Shown: piece by piece, positions 34,331 to 41,002 of the stretch
Numbering within the stretch: position 1 is the first letter of the stretch
Layout: every line of letters starts with the position of its first letter
Origin: Curtobacterium sp. L6-1
GTDB taxonomy: Bacteria > Actinomycetota > Actinomycetes > Actinomycetales > Microbacteriaceae
Direction: 5' to 3'
Assembly: GCF_018885305.1 (NCBI RefSeq)
Contig: NZ_CP076544.1
Coordinates: forward strand, 2,232,001 to 2,296,000
DNA: 64,000 nt
Made by a program: the position numbers and the translations under genes
The notes under the pieces: generated by a model
Seen by the model: only the letters and a program-made list of their open reading frames with translations
The model's database searches: none
What the model was told of the DNA's origin: nothing

Positions 34331-35385
34331 CGGCACGGCCGACCGCTGTCGGGCGCTGCGCGGACGCGGTCGAGTGTCGCTCCTGGGCCGACTCGGACGA
34401 AGGACTGCCCGAGCTCGGAACCGACGACCTCCACCCGGACCGGGTCCCCCGTCACCGGCTGTACGCACGCGTGGTCGTCGCGGAGGTCCCAGAGCGCGGT
34501 CGGCGGCACGACCTGGACCGTGAGGGGCTCGGCGAGCGCCCACGTGGCCGGGAGCGTCGGGACGCCGTCGGCGGACGCCACCGTGGCGGCGTACTCCGGC
34601 AGCGCGCCGATCTGCGCGAGTGCTGCCGGGTCCGTCACCACCCCGTGGTCGTCGACGGCGCTGTGGAACTGCCCGACGGCGACCACCCGCGCGCCGGCCA
34701 CGACGTCGGCGGGGAGCTGCTCGATCCGTGCTCCGCGGAGTTCCGCTGGCAGTTCGACGAGCGTGCCGTCGGCGTCCACCGGCGCTCCGACCACCGCCGT
34801 GCACGTCCGGACCGTCGCCTCCGCCGCGGGGATCCACGCGAAGGCCGAGCGCTCGATCGAGTCGTCCGACACCGCCGAACGGGGAACGTCGTGGGCCAGG
34901 AGGAACCAACGCGCCGCCCGGAGCGTTCCCGGTCCGACGATCCCGTCGACCGCGATGGTCGACCCCAGTCGGGCGAGTTCCTGCTGGAGCCCGCGGACGT
35001 CCGCACCCCGGTCGTCGACGTGGAGGTCCCGGAACAGCGGCGTCGCGCTGGCGAACGCGATCACCGGCAGGTCGTCGACGCGGGCGATCTCCGTGCCGCT
35101 CCGGATGACTCCGCCGGTCGAGCACGACGAGGACGTGACGATGCCGGTGCGGCTCGTGACCACGGCTCGGGGTGCTCCGGTGTCGAGCGCGAGCTGCACC
35201 TGGTGTTCATCGGCGTCCGTCCGCTCGGTGACCGCCACCGTGCCGACCGGCCTTGCCGTCCGCAGGGCCGCTGGAGGATCGGCCGGGAGCGCCACGACCG
35301 CACCGACGGCTGCGGCCGCAGCGAGGAGCAGGCTGCCGAGACCGAGGAGCGAGCCCGACAGCGCGGCGGTGCGACGCCCGCTCAT
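34327..35385 (-). CDS. Membrane-anchored adaptor with peptidoglycan-binding domain
   Basis: A 352-residue protein with one N-terminal membrane anchor (about 8-30). An HlyD-like beta region follows (TSRTGIVTSSSCSTGG and SGTEIARVDDLPVIAF), then a PG_binding_1 module near 135-175 (GADVRGLQQELARLGSTIAV, then GPGTLRAARWFL) and a C-terminal beta-rich domain. This combination is the usual third component of actinobacterial MacB-like exporters, spanning between membrane and cell wall. It starts in an ATGA overlap with the third lipoprotein and ends in a GTGA overlap with the ATPase. Confidence 0.85.
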   Translation of the reverse strand: MSGRRTAALSGSLLGLGSLLLAAAAAVGAVVALPADPPAALRTARPVGTVAVTERTDADEHQVQLALDTGAPRAVVTSRTGIVTSSSCSTGGVIRSGTEIARVDDLPVIAFASATPLFRDLHVDDRGADVRGLQQELARLGSTIAVDGIVGPGTLRAARWFLLAHDVPRSAVSDDSIERSAFAWIPAAEATVRTCTAVVGAPVDADGTLVELPAELRGARIEQLPADVVAGARVVAVGQFHSAVDDHGVVTDPAALAQIGALPEYAATVASADGVPTLPATWALAEPLTVQVVPPTALWDLRDDHACVQPVTGDPVRVEVVGSELGQSFVRVGPGATLDRVRAAPDSGRPCR

Positions 35386-35975
35386 CCCTGCCGCCAGAGG
35401 CCGAGTGGGTCCAGCCGGCACTGGACAGCAGCAGGGTCGTACTCGTCGAACGAGAACGTGCCGGTGTCGTGCTCGGACCGCCATCGGCGTTCGGTGTAGT
35501 CCGGGCCGACGAGGCCCGACGTCCGCAGACATGCGGCGGTGATCTTCGCGTCGTCCTGCTTCTCCGGATTGCGACGAGTCTCGGTGAAGAGGTACGTGAT
35601 GCTGTGGTCCCACCTGTCCAGGCACGCGAGCCGCGTCTTCTCGAGCGCGGCATCCACGCCCTCGGTGAGCGCACTGCCATCCGAGGGGGTCACCTCGTAC
35701 GTGTTCTCTTCCGACCACTCGAGGTCGAATCCGCCGTCGTGCATGCAGCTCTGCACCCGGCGATGCGAGTCACTGAGTTCAGCGGCCGTCACCACACCAT
35801 CCGTGAGCACCTTCCGCTCGTAGGGAGAGGCTTCGCCTCGAGCCTGCGCGAACTCCGCACTCCACGGACCATCCGCCATCGCCGAGTGAGCGTCGCGACG
35901 AGCATCTGTTCGACCTGGAGCGCAGCCAGCGAGGAGACCAGTTGCGAGGATGACGCCGAGGACACGGACCGCCAT
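35382..35975 (-). CDS. Four-cysteine lipoprotein, copy C (peptide-locus family)
   Basis: I do not recognise the family. The 197-residue lipoprotein has a signal peptide ending in LLAGC (Cys17). The mature part is Asp/Glu/Arg-rich with four conserved cysteines (VQSCMHDGG, RLACLDRW, TAACLRTSG, VQCRLDPLG), probably two disulfides. It ends QCRLDPLGLWRQG. The middle motif RRNPEKQDDAKI and DYTERRWRSEHD are shared with the two paralogues upstream. It follows peptide 1 by 27 nt and overlaps the adaptor start in ATGA. ATG 35975 is preferred to a TTG at 35990. A role as immunity protein or peptide-handling partner is inference. Confidence 0.85.
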   Translation of the reverse strand: MAVRVLGVILATGLLAGCAPGRTDARRDAHSAMADGPWSAEFAQARGEASPYERKVLTDGVVTAAELSDSHRRVQSCMHDGGFDLEWSEENTYEVTPSDGSALTEGVDAALEKTRLACLDRWDHSITYLFTETRRNPEKQDDAKITAACLRTSGLVGPDYTERRWRSEHDTGTFSFDEYDPAAVQCRLDPLGLWRQG

Positions 35976-36002
35976 CGGTAGCGAGAGCAACTCGTGGGCC
36001 GA

Positions 36003-36281
36003 TCAGGCTCGGACCATCCCGTACTGCGTCACGTCGGCGTAGCAGAGCCGTTCGAACGACCAAGCGTCGGCACCGACGGTGTTGCCGAACTTCTTCGTGC
36101 TGTTCCTGATGATGTTGAAGTGGACCGCCCTGCCGCAGCCCGTGTAGTTCTTGCCCTTCGTCTGGGTGATCTGTCCCCAGCACGCCGAGGCCGTCGCCTC
36201 GGTCGCGGACGCTGCATCGAGGGCGATGCCTCCGCTGACGACGATGCCGACGAGCGCGGTACTGACGAGCAACTTCTTCAT
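36003..36281 (-). CDS. Secreted three-cysteine peptide 1
   Basis: A 92-residue preprotein with a Sec signal peptide: basic MKK, hydrophobic LLVSTALVGIVVSGGIAL, and an Ala-rich cleavage region around SATEATASA. The mature 59-60 residues start ACWGQITQTKGKN and contain three cysteines, a GNTVGADAWS segment and the end YGMVRA. About 28 of 59 mature positions match peptide 2 in a hand alignment with one gap. AGAGGAAGA lies 7 nt before the ATG. I know no family; it resembles a Sec-secreted bacteriocin in size and style. It precedes lipoprotein C. Confidence 0.82.
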   Translation of the reverse strand: MKKLLVSTALVGIVVSGGIALDAASATEATASACWGQITQTKGKNYTGCGRAVHFNIIRNSTKKFGNTVGADAWSFERLCYADVTQYGMVRA

Positions 36282-36396
36282 GATGGTCTTCCTCTCTGTT
36301 CGCCACGGACCTCGTGGCAACGAACATCCATGCAATTCCGGAGGCAGGAGGCAGATCGGCTCCTCGGCGGCCCCCTCCGCCCCTCCGCCCGCGCGC

Positions 36397-36996
36397 TCAT
36401 CCCTGTCGCCCGAGGCCGAGAGGGTCCAGCCGGCACCGGGTCGCTTCCGGAGACCACTCCTCGAAGGAGAAGTGGTCTCCCGCCCGTTCGCTCCGCCACC
36501 GCCGTGGGGTGTAGTCCGCGCCGACGACGCCCGAGCGCCGGAGGCAGTCCGCCTGGATCACGGCCTCGTCCCGGTGCTCCGGGTTCCGTCTCACTGCGTC
36601 GAACAACTCCGAGATGCGGTGGTCGAACCGCCGCGAGCAGTCCGCCACGTACGCCATCACCTGATCGATGCTCTCGCTCTGACGGCGCAACGGGTCGATG
36701 GCGGCAGCGCCGTCACGGTGCTCCTCGTACCGGTACCCGTGGCCCCGCATGCACGTGCTCGTTCGCGCTCTGGCATCAGCGCGTTCGTCGGCGGTGATCA
36801 CACCGTCCGCGAGGATCCTCACCTGGTTCTGAGCCACCGCTGCTTCCGCGAACTCCGCCGCTCAGGGGCCGGCGGCCGCGAAGACCGCGGGGTCGGCCCG
36901 ATCGGAAGTCGATCCGCTCCGGTCCGGGTGGGCCTGGGCGCAGCCACTCAGGAGCAAGGACAGCAGCGCCGTCAGCGCGCACGATCGCAGCGTCAT
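36397..36996 (-). pseudogene. Four-cysteine lipoprotein, copy B, with internal TGA codon
   Basis: Reading from ATG 36996 gives MTLRSCALTALLSLLLSGC, a good lipoprotein signal with lipobox LSGC at Cys19, then a mature part to AAAGP. Codon 45 is TGA (36862-36864) at exactly the site where both paralogues have Trp (GPW-A-EF), after which the frame continues as AAEFAEAAVAQNQV through all four family cysteines to CRLDPLGLGRQG. One base change (TGG to TGA) explains it. Restart at the GTG at 36837 would lack a signal peptide. The ATG overlaps the copy A stop in ATGA. It could be a true pseudogene, a sequencing error, or, least likely, recoding. Confidence 0.88.
36862..36864 (-). other. In-frame TGA replacing a conserved Trp codon
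   Basis: The codon lies between CCC (Pro) and GCG (Ala) in the frame opened at 36996. The aligned residues in copies A and C are Trp (GPWADEF and GPWSAEF). No selenocysteine-insertion hairpin is evident just downstream. Confidence 0.88.
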
Positions 36997-37616
36997 GGTT
37001 CCCGCCACAACCCGAGTGGATCGAGCCGACACTGCTGTGCACGCTCGTCGTACTCGTCGAACGAGACGAGGCCGGAGTCGGACTCGGCCCGCCACTTCCG
37101 CTCGGTGTAGTCCTTCCCGACCACACCGGCCCTCCGGAGACACGCAACGGTGATCGTCGCTTCGTCCTGCTTCTCCGGATTGCGTCGGGACTCCTCGAAG
37201 AGCATGGTCACGTACTCGTCGTACTGCTTCTCGCACGCGCGCAGGACCGGATCGGACCGGTCGAAGAAGTCGTCGGGGTACTTCCCGTCGAGCGAGAGCA
37301 CGTCGAAGCCCCCGTCCGGGTCGTACTCGATCCCGAGCCCCGAGTCGGCGAGGCATGCACGCACCCGACCGTGCACGTCCTCGACCTCGGCGGTGGTGAT
37401 CTGCCCGTCGGCGAGGATCTTCTCCTCGTACGAGGAGATGCCCGCCCCGAGCGCTTCGCGGAACTCATCGGCCCACGGCCCAGCATGAGCGAGTGCCGGG
37501 TCGGAGGCGGCGCCCGTCAGCTGGGGTCCCGTGGCTCGTGCGCACCCGGACGCGAGGAGTGTGACGACCGCCGCCATCACGATCGCCACGCCGGCGCAGC
37601 CACGCTCCTGGCGCAC
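36993..37616 (-). CDS. Four-cysteine lipoprotein, copy A (peptide-locus family)
   Basis: A 207-residue lipoprotein, the best-preserved member of the family. The signal peptide MRQERGCAGVAIVMAAVVTL ends at lipobox LASGC (Cys25). The mature protein has an acidic middle (DPDGGFDVLSLDGKYPDDFF) and the four conserved cysteines (VRACLADSG, LRACEKQYD, TVACLRRAG, QQCRLDPLG). It ends CRLDPLGLWREP. The GTG start at 37616 lies 3 nt after the peptide 2 stop. The stop overlaps copy B in ATGA. Function unknown; pairing with a peptide gene is repeated twice in this locus. Confidence 0.86.
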   Translation of the reverse strand: MRQERGCAGVAIVMAAVVTLLASGCARATGPQLTGAASDPALAHAGPWADEFREALGAGISSYEEKILADGQITTAEVEDVHGRVRACLADSGLGIEYDPDGGFDVLSLDGKYPDDFFDRSDPVLRACEKQYDEYVTMLFEESRRNPEKQDEATITVACLRRAGVVGKDYTERKWRAESDSGLVSFDEYDERAQQCRLDPLGLWREP

Positions 37617-37619
37617 CGG

Positions 37620-37898
37620 CTACCTCGCGGTCATCCCGTACGAGACGACGTTCGCCCAGCAGAGGCGCTGGTGCGACCACCCCCCTCGACCGACCCAGGC
37701 TCCGTACTTCGACGACGAGCCCCGGATGGCGTTCCAGTGCCGCGCACTCGAGCAGGTGTTGTTCTTCCCCTTCAGCAGGCTGACCGAGCCGTAGCACGCC
37801 GCCGCCTCTGCCCGAGGCGCCGACGCCACGTCGAGCGCCAGGGCGCCGCTGACGATCGTGCCCACGACGGCTGCGCCGAGGATCACCTTCGCGATCAT
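37620..37898 (-). CDS. Secreted three-cysteine peptide 2, first gene of the locus
   Basis: A 92-residue preprotein, the same length as peptide 1. The signal peptide is MIAKVILGAAVVGTIVSGAL, with an Ala-rich cleavage region ending RAEAA. The mature part starts ACYGSVSLLKGKNNTC, carries GAWVGRGGWS and RLCWANV, and ends YGMTAR. The three cysteines and the KGKN, VG..WS, RLC.A.V and YGM motifs are shared with peptide 1. GGAGGG lies 7 nt before the ATG. It is not a recognisable lactococcin-972, lantibiotic or pediocin-type sequence. Confidence 0.83.
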   Translation of the reverse strand: MIAKVILGAAVVGTIVSGALALDVASAPRAEAAACYGSVSLLKGKNNTCSSARHWNAIRGSSSKYGAWVGRGGWSHQRLCWANVVSYGMTAR

Positions 37899-37940
37899 GT
37901 CCGTTCCCTCCACCCCCGCGAGCCCCTCGCGTTGATGTGC

Positions 37941-37969
37941 AACGTATTACCGTCTGCCGGCGATCGCAA
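37941..37969 (-). promoter_or_regulatory. Sigma-70-like promoter of the peptide locus
   Basis: On the minus strand TTGCGA (37964-37969) and TACGTT (37941-37946) are separated by exactly 17 bp. The -10 box lies 42 nt before the ATG of peptide 2, leaving room for a leader with the GGAGGG ribosome site. Confidence 0.6.
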
Positions 37970-38007
37970 CAGTTCATGTCGCATCTCGAATGGCCCAAGA
38001 TGGGCTC

Positions 38008-38574
38008 ATGAGCGAAGACATCCGGTGGGAGGTGGTCGAGGAGAGCGCGCTGACGCTCGCCGACCACGAAGCGATCGCGGCGATGCTGGCGCAGGCGTTC
38101 CCGAGCTGGTCGCACTGGTACGTCGGCGGTCGGAGCTGGGCGGGCATGCAGCCCGAACGACGGGTGCTCGGTCGGAGCGGGGACGGCGTCGTCCTGGCCC
38201 ACGTCGGCATCCGCCGGATGTTCGTCACGGTCGGCGGTGAGGACGTCCTGGTCGGTGACACGGGACTGGTCGGTGTGTCACCACGCCTGCAGGGCACCGG
38301 GGTCGGCCGCGAGTTGATGGACCACGTGCACGACGTGCTCGACGGCCTCCGCGTGCCGTACGGCTTCCTCGGCGCCGGCGAGGACCGCATCCCCTTCTAC
38401 GCACACATGGGCTGGCACGAGTTCCCGGAGGCGATCGGCACGTTCAGCGCGTTCACCGCGGACGGCGCGGGCATCGTCGAGACCGAACAGGGCGGGTGGA
38501 TGGTCCGTCCGGTGACCGCCCGGCTCGAGGACTGGCCGGAGGGTCCGGTCCTCCTCAACGGCCAGCAGGTCTGA
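38008..38574 (+). CDS. GNAT-family N-acetyltransferase
   Basis: A 188-residue soluble acetyltransferase. The acetyl-CoA-binding motif is VSPRLQGTGVGRELMDHVHD near 89-108, preceded by beta strands GVVLAHVGIRRMFVTV and DVLVGDTGLVGV. The fold and the GFLGAGEDRIPFYAHMGW segment are like NodA/aminoglycoside-type GNATs, but the substrate cannot be assigned. It is divergent from the peptide locus. ATG 38008 is chosen over 37990 because the CAAGAT hexamer lies 6 nt upstream. Its last codons form the first unit of an 18-bp repeat. Confidence 0.86.
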   Translation: MSEDIRWEVVEESALTLADHEAIAAMLAQAFPSWSHWYVGGRSWAGMQPERRVLGRSGDGVVLAHVGIRRMFVTVGGEDVLVGDTGLVGVSPRLQGTGVGRELMDHVHDVLDGLRVPYGFLGAGEDRIPFYAHMGWHEFPEAIGTFSAFTADGAGIVETEQGGWMVRPVTARLEDWPEGPVLLNGQQV

Positions 38575-38666
38575 ACCGGCCAGCAGGTCTGACCCGGCCA
38601 GCAGGTCCGACCCGACCAGCAGGCCCGACCCGGCCAGCAGGCCCGACCCGACCAGCAGGTCTGACA
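38559..38666. repeat. 18-bp tandem repeat, six copies, at gene 3' end
   Basis: Six units of CGGCCAGCAGGTCTGAAC (variants GACCAGCAGGCCCGACC) run from the last codons of the GNAT gene into the spacer. Each carries a TGA or CGA at the same place. No gene lies in the rest of the 169-bp spacer, which ends in a terminator. Confidence 0.88.
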
Positions 38667-38687
38667 CCGCCACCAGGGCGACGACGA

Positions 38688-38730
38688 ACGGGAGGCGCGG
38701 TGCGAGTCCGACTCGCACCGCGCCTCCCGT
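38688..38730. terminator. Bidirectional 20-bp hairpin terminator
   Basis: Perfect 20-bp arms beginning ACGGGAGGCGCGGTGCG around a 3-nt tip, between the convergent GNAT and catalase genes. The arm again contains the CGGGAGGC core. Confidence 0.88.
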
Positions 38731-38743
38731 CCGTGTCCGGCGG

Positions 38744-40249
38744 TTACGCCTCGACCGCGACCTTCTCCGGGTCCTCGTTCGAGCCCGGCGCGCTCGGCGC
38801 GACCGCGGCGCGCACACGCGCACCCAGGTCGGCGTCGACGTTGGTCCAGTAGGCGAAGACGCGCTCACGCAGGTCGTCGCGCGTCACCTTGGAGACGTGT
38901 CCGGCGATGTTGCCGACCAGGCGCTCGCGGGCGGCGTCGTCGAGGACCTCGCGGTAGAGCGTGCCGGCCTGGCCGAAGTCGTCGTCCTCGGGGTGCAGCG
39001 TCGCAGCGGAGCGCTGCAGCGCGCCGTCGGACTCCCAGCCCGGGACGTCGTCCGTGGCGTTCGGGTCGGCGTGCGCGCCGCCCTGGGTGTTCGGCGCGTA
39101 CACCGGCACCTCCGCCTTCTGGAAGTCGAAGCGCATGGCGCCGTCCTTCGAGTACGAGTGGACCTCGTTCTTCGGGGCGTTCACCGGCAGCTGTGCGTGG
39201 TTCGTACCGACGCGGTAGCGCTGGGCGTCCGCGTAGCTGAAGATGCGCGCGAGGAGCATCTTGTCGGGGCTCGTCGCGATGCCGGGCACGAAGTTCGACG
39301 GCGCGAACGCGGCCTGCTCGATCTGCGCGAAGTAGTTCTCCGGGTTGCGGTTGAGCTCCATCGTGCCGACCTCGATGAGCGGGTAGTCGGCGTGCGGCCA
39401 CACCTTCGTGAGGTCGAACGGGTTGAAGCGGTAGCTCTCGGCCTCCGCGTACGGCATGACCTGCACCTTGAGGACCCACTTCGGGAAGTCACGGCGCTCG
39501 ATGGCCTCGTAGAGGTCGCGGATGTGGAAGTCGGCGTCCTCACCGGCGATGCGGTCGGCGTCCTCCTGCGTCAGGGTCTTGTGGCCCTGCTGCGTCTCGA
39601 AGTGGTACTTCACCCAGAAGCGCTCGCCCGAGGCGTTGATCCACTGGTAGGTGTGCGAGCTGAAGCCGTCCATGTGGCGCCAGCTCGACGGGAGGCCGCG
39701 GTCGCCCATGAGCCACGTCACCTGGTGCGCCGACTCCGGGGAGAGGGTCCAGAAGTCCCACTGCATGTCGTGGTTCCGGAGGTGGCTGCCCGGCAGGCGC
39801 TTCTGCGAGCGGATGAAGTCGGGGAACTTGATGCCGTCGCGGATGAAGAACACCGGGGTGTTGTTGCCGACGAGGTCGTAGTTGCCCTCTTCGGTGTAGA
39901 ACTTCAGCGCGAAGCCGCGGGGGTCGCGCCAGGTGTCCGGGGAGCCCTGCTCGCCGGCGACGCTCGAGAAACGGGCGAGCATCTCGGTCTGCTTGCCCGG
40001 CTGCAGGAACGCGGCGCGGGTGTACTGCGACACGTCGTGCGTGACGGTGAAGGTACCGAACGCACCGCCGCCCTTCGCGTGGACGACGCGCTCCGGGACG
40101 CGCTCGCGGTTGAACTGGGCGAGCTTCTCGACCAGGTAGTGGTCATGGAGGGCGAGGGGGCCGTCGGCCCCGACTCCCATGGAGTGCTGGTCACTGGAGA
40201 CCGGAGCCCCGCTGTTGGTCGTCGTGGTGGGCGTGTTCTGGTCGGACAC
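38744..40249 (-). CDS. katA: Monofunctional haem catalase
   Basis: Small-subunit haem catalase of 501 residues that removes hydrogen peroxide. The catalytic His is in [11 protein letters not shown] near 56, the distal Asn in [17 protein letters not shown] near 129 and the proximal Tyr in [15 protein letters not shown] near 340. The NADPH-binding region and the short C terminus agree with clade 3. GTG 40249 is preceded by GAGGAGGAACC. The gene follows a Fur-family regulator on the same strand (124-bp gap), the arrangement known for peroxide-responsive FurA/CatR-catalase operons. Confidence 0.96.
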   Translation of the reverse strand: MSDQNTPTTTTNSGAPVSSDQHSMGVGADGPLALHDHYLVEKLAQFNRERVPERVVHAKGGGAFGTFTVTHDVSQYTRAAFLQPGKQTEMLARFSSVAGEQGSPDTWRDPRGFALKFYTEEGNYDLVGNNTPVFFIRDGIKFPDFIRSQKRLPGSHLRNHDMQWDFWTLSPESAHQVTWLMGDRGLPSSWRHMDGFSSHTYQWINASGERFWVKYHFETQQGHKTLTQEDADRIAGEDADFHIRDLYEAIERRDFPKWVLKVQVMPYAEAESYRFNPFDLTKVWPHADYPLIEVGTMELNRNPENYFAQIEQAAFAPSNFVPGIATSPDKMLLARIFSYADAQRYRVGTNHAQLPVNAPKNEVHSYSKDGAMRFDFQKAEVPVYAPNTQGGAHADPNATDDVPGWESDGALQRSAATLHPEDDDFGQAGTLYREVLDDAARERLVGNIAGHVSKVTRDDLRERVFAYWTNVDADLGARVRAAVAPSAPGSNEDPEKVAVEA

Positions 40250-40340
40250 GGTTCCTCCTCAGGTGGAACGGTTGGTTCGGTCAGGGTGGCTCGGGTTGGT
40301 CTCTGGGTACCGCGTCAGCCAGACGCGGATCGAGCGTGGC

Positions 40341-40357
40341 GGGCCGGCCGGGAGGCT
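40341..40357. repeat. CCTCCCGGCCGGCC intergenic element, copy 6 (reverse)
   Basis: The recurring word in reverse orientation (GGCCGGCCGGGAGGC), in the fur-katA spacer 17 bp past the fur stop. Confidence 0.4.
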
Positions 40358-40373
40358 CGTCCTGCGCGGGCGC

Positions 40374-40841
40374 TCAGCTCGCGCTGGGCGCACCCGCCGG
40401 CACGACGGCGTCCGCCGTTTCGTCCCGCTCGGCTGCTGCGCACTGCTCGCAGATCCCCCAGTAGGTGACCTCGGCGGTGGTGACCGCGAAGCCGTGGGTC
40501 TCGGACGGGGTCAGGCAGGGGGCGTGTCCGACGGCGCAGTCGACGTCGCCGATCGCGCCGCACATGGTGCACACGATGTGGTGGTGGTTGTCCCCGGTCC
40601 GGCGCTCGTACCGCGCGGGGCTACCCGCCGGCTCGATGCGGCGGACGAGTCCGGCACCCGTGAGTGCCGCGAGGACGCCGTAGACCGCCTGGTGGCTGGT
40701 GGTCGGGAGCTCGGCGGCGAGCGCGGAGACGAGACTGTCGGCGGTCGCGTGCGGGCTGGCCCCGATCGCGCGGAGGGCGGCGAGCCGCGGTGCCGTGACG
40801 CGGAGTCCGGCGCCACGGAGGAGTTCGGTGTCGTCGACCAT
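40374..40841 (-). CDS. Fur-family regulator (peroxide or iron responsive)
   Basis: A 155-residue Fur-superfamily repressor. The winged helix covers about 10-80 (GLRVTAPRLAALRAIG and TTSHQAVYGVLAALTGAGLV). The metal site region has HHHIVCTMCG near 90 and the second zinc pair ICEQC near 130. Position directly upstream of katA suggests a FurA/CatR/PerR role in oxidative stress, repressing both genes. The ATG at 40841 is preceded by GAAGGG. A TCTTG-N7-CAAGA palindrome lies 13 nt upstream. Confidence 0.9.
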   Translation of the reverse strand: MVDDTELLRGAGLRVTAPRLAALRAIGASPHATADSLVSALAAELPTTSHQAVYGVLAALTGAGLVRRIEPAGSPARYERRTGDNHHHIVCTMCGAIGDVDCAVGHAPCLTPSETHGFAVTTAEVTYWGICEQCAAAERDETADAVVPAGAPSAS

Positions 40842-40853
40842 GTGGAGCCCTTC

Positions 40854-40870
40854 TCTTGCAGCGTTCAAGA
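40854..40870. promoter_or_regulatory. Candidate Fur-family operator upstream of fur-katA
   Basis: The interrupted palindrome TCTTGCAGCGTTCAAGA, arms TCTTG and CAAGA separated by 7 bp, is centred 21 nt before the fur ATG on the minus strand. Position and symmetry fit autorepression. It lacks the AT-richness of classical Fur boxes. Confidence 0.55.
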
Positions 40871-41002
40871 CAATGCCCACTGTACACGGCCGGGGCGATC
40901 CCGCGGAGGACACGTGCGCCTCCCGGAATACGGTGTGTCACGATCCGGTCGCGATCCGTCCCAGTACTCCTGCGCCGTCGACCCTGCCGGTAGCGTCCAG
41001 CC

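Noticed and set aside
36862..36864. Selenocysteine or programmed readthrough at the internal TGA
   Set aside because: Paralogues have Trp, not Cys, at this site, and no insertion hairpin is visible just downstream; a nonsense mutation is simpler.
36314..37488. Plus-strand small frames across the peptide locus
   Set aside because: They lack ribosome sites and have the Arg/Ser/Pro composition of shadows; the minus strand carries signal peptides, lipoboxes and conserved cysteines.
36003..37898. Lactococcin-972-type bacteriocins
   Set aside because: Size, secretion and ABC neighbours fit, but the peptides lack the Trp/Gly/Tyr pattern of that family and have three conserved cysteines, so I left them unassigned.
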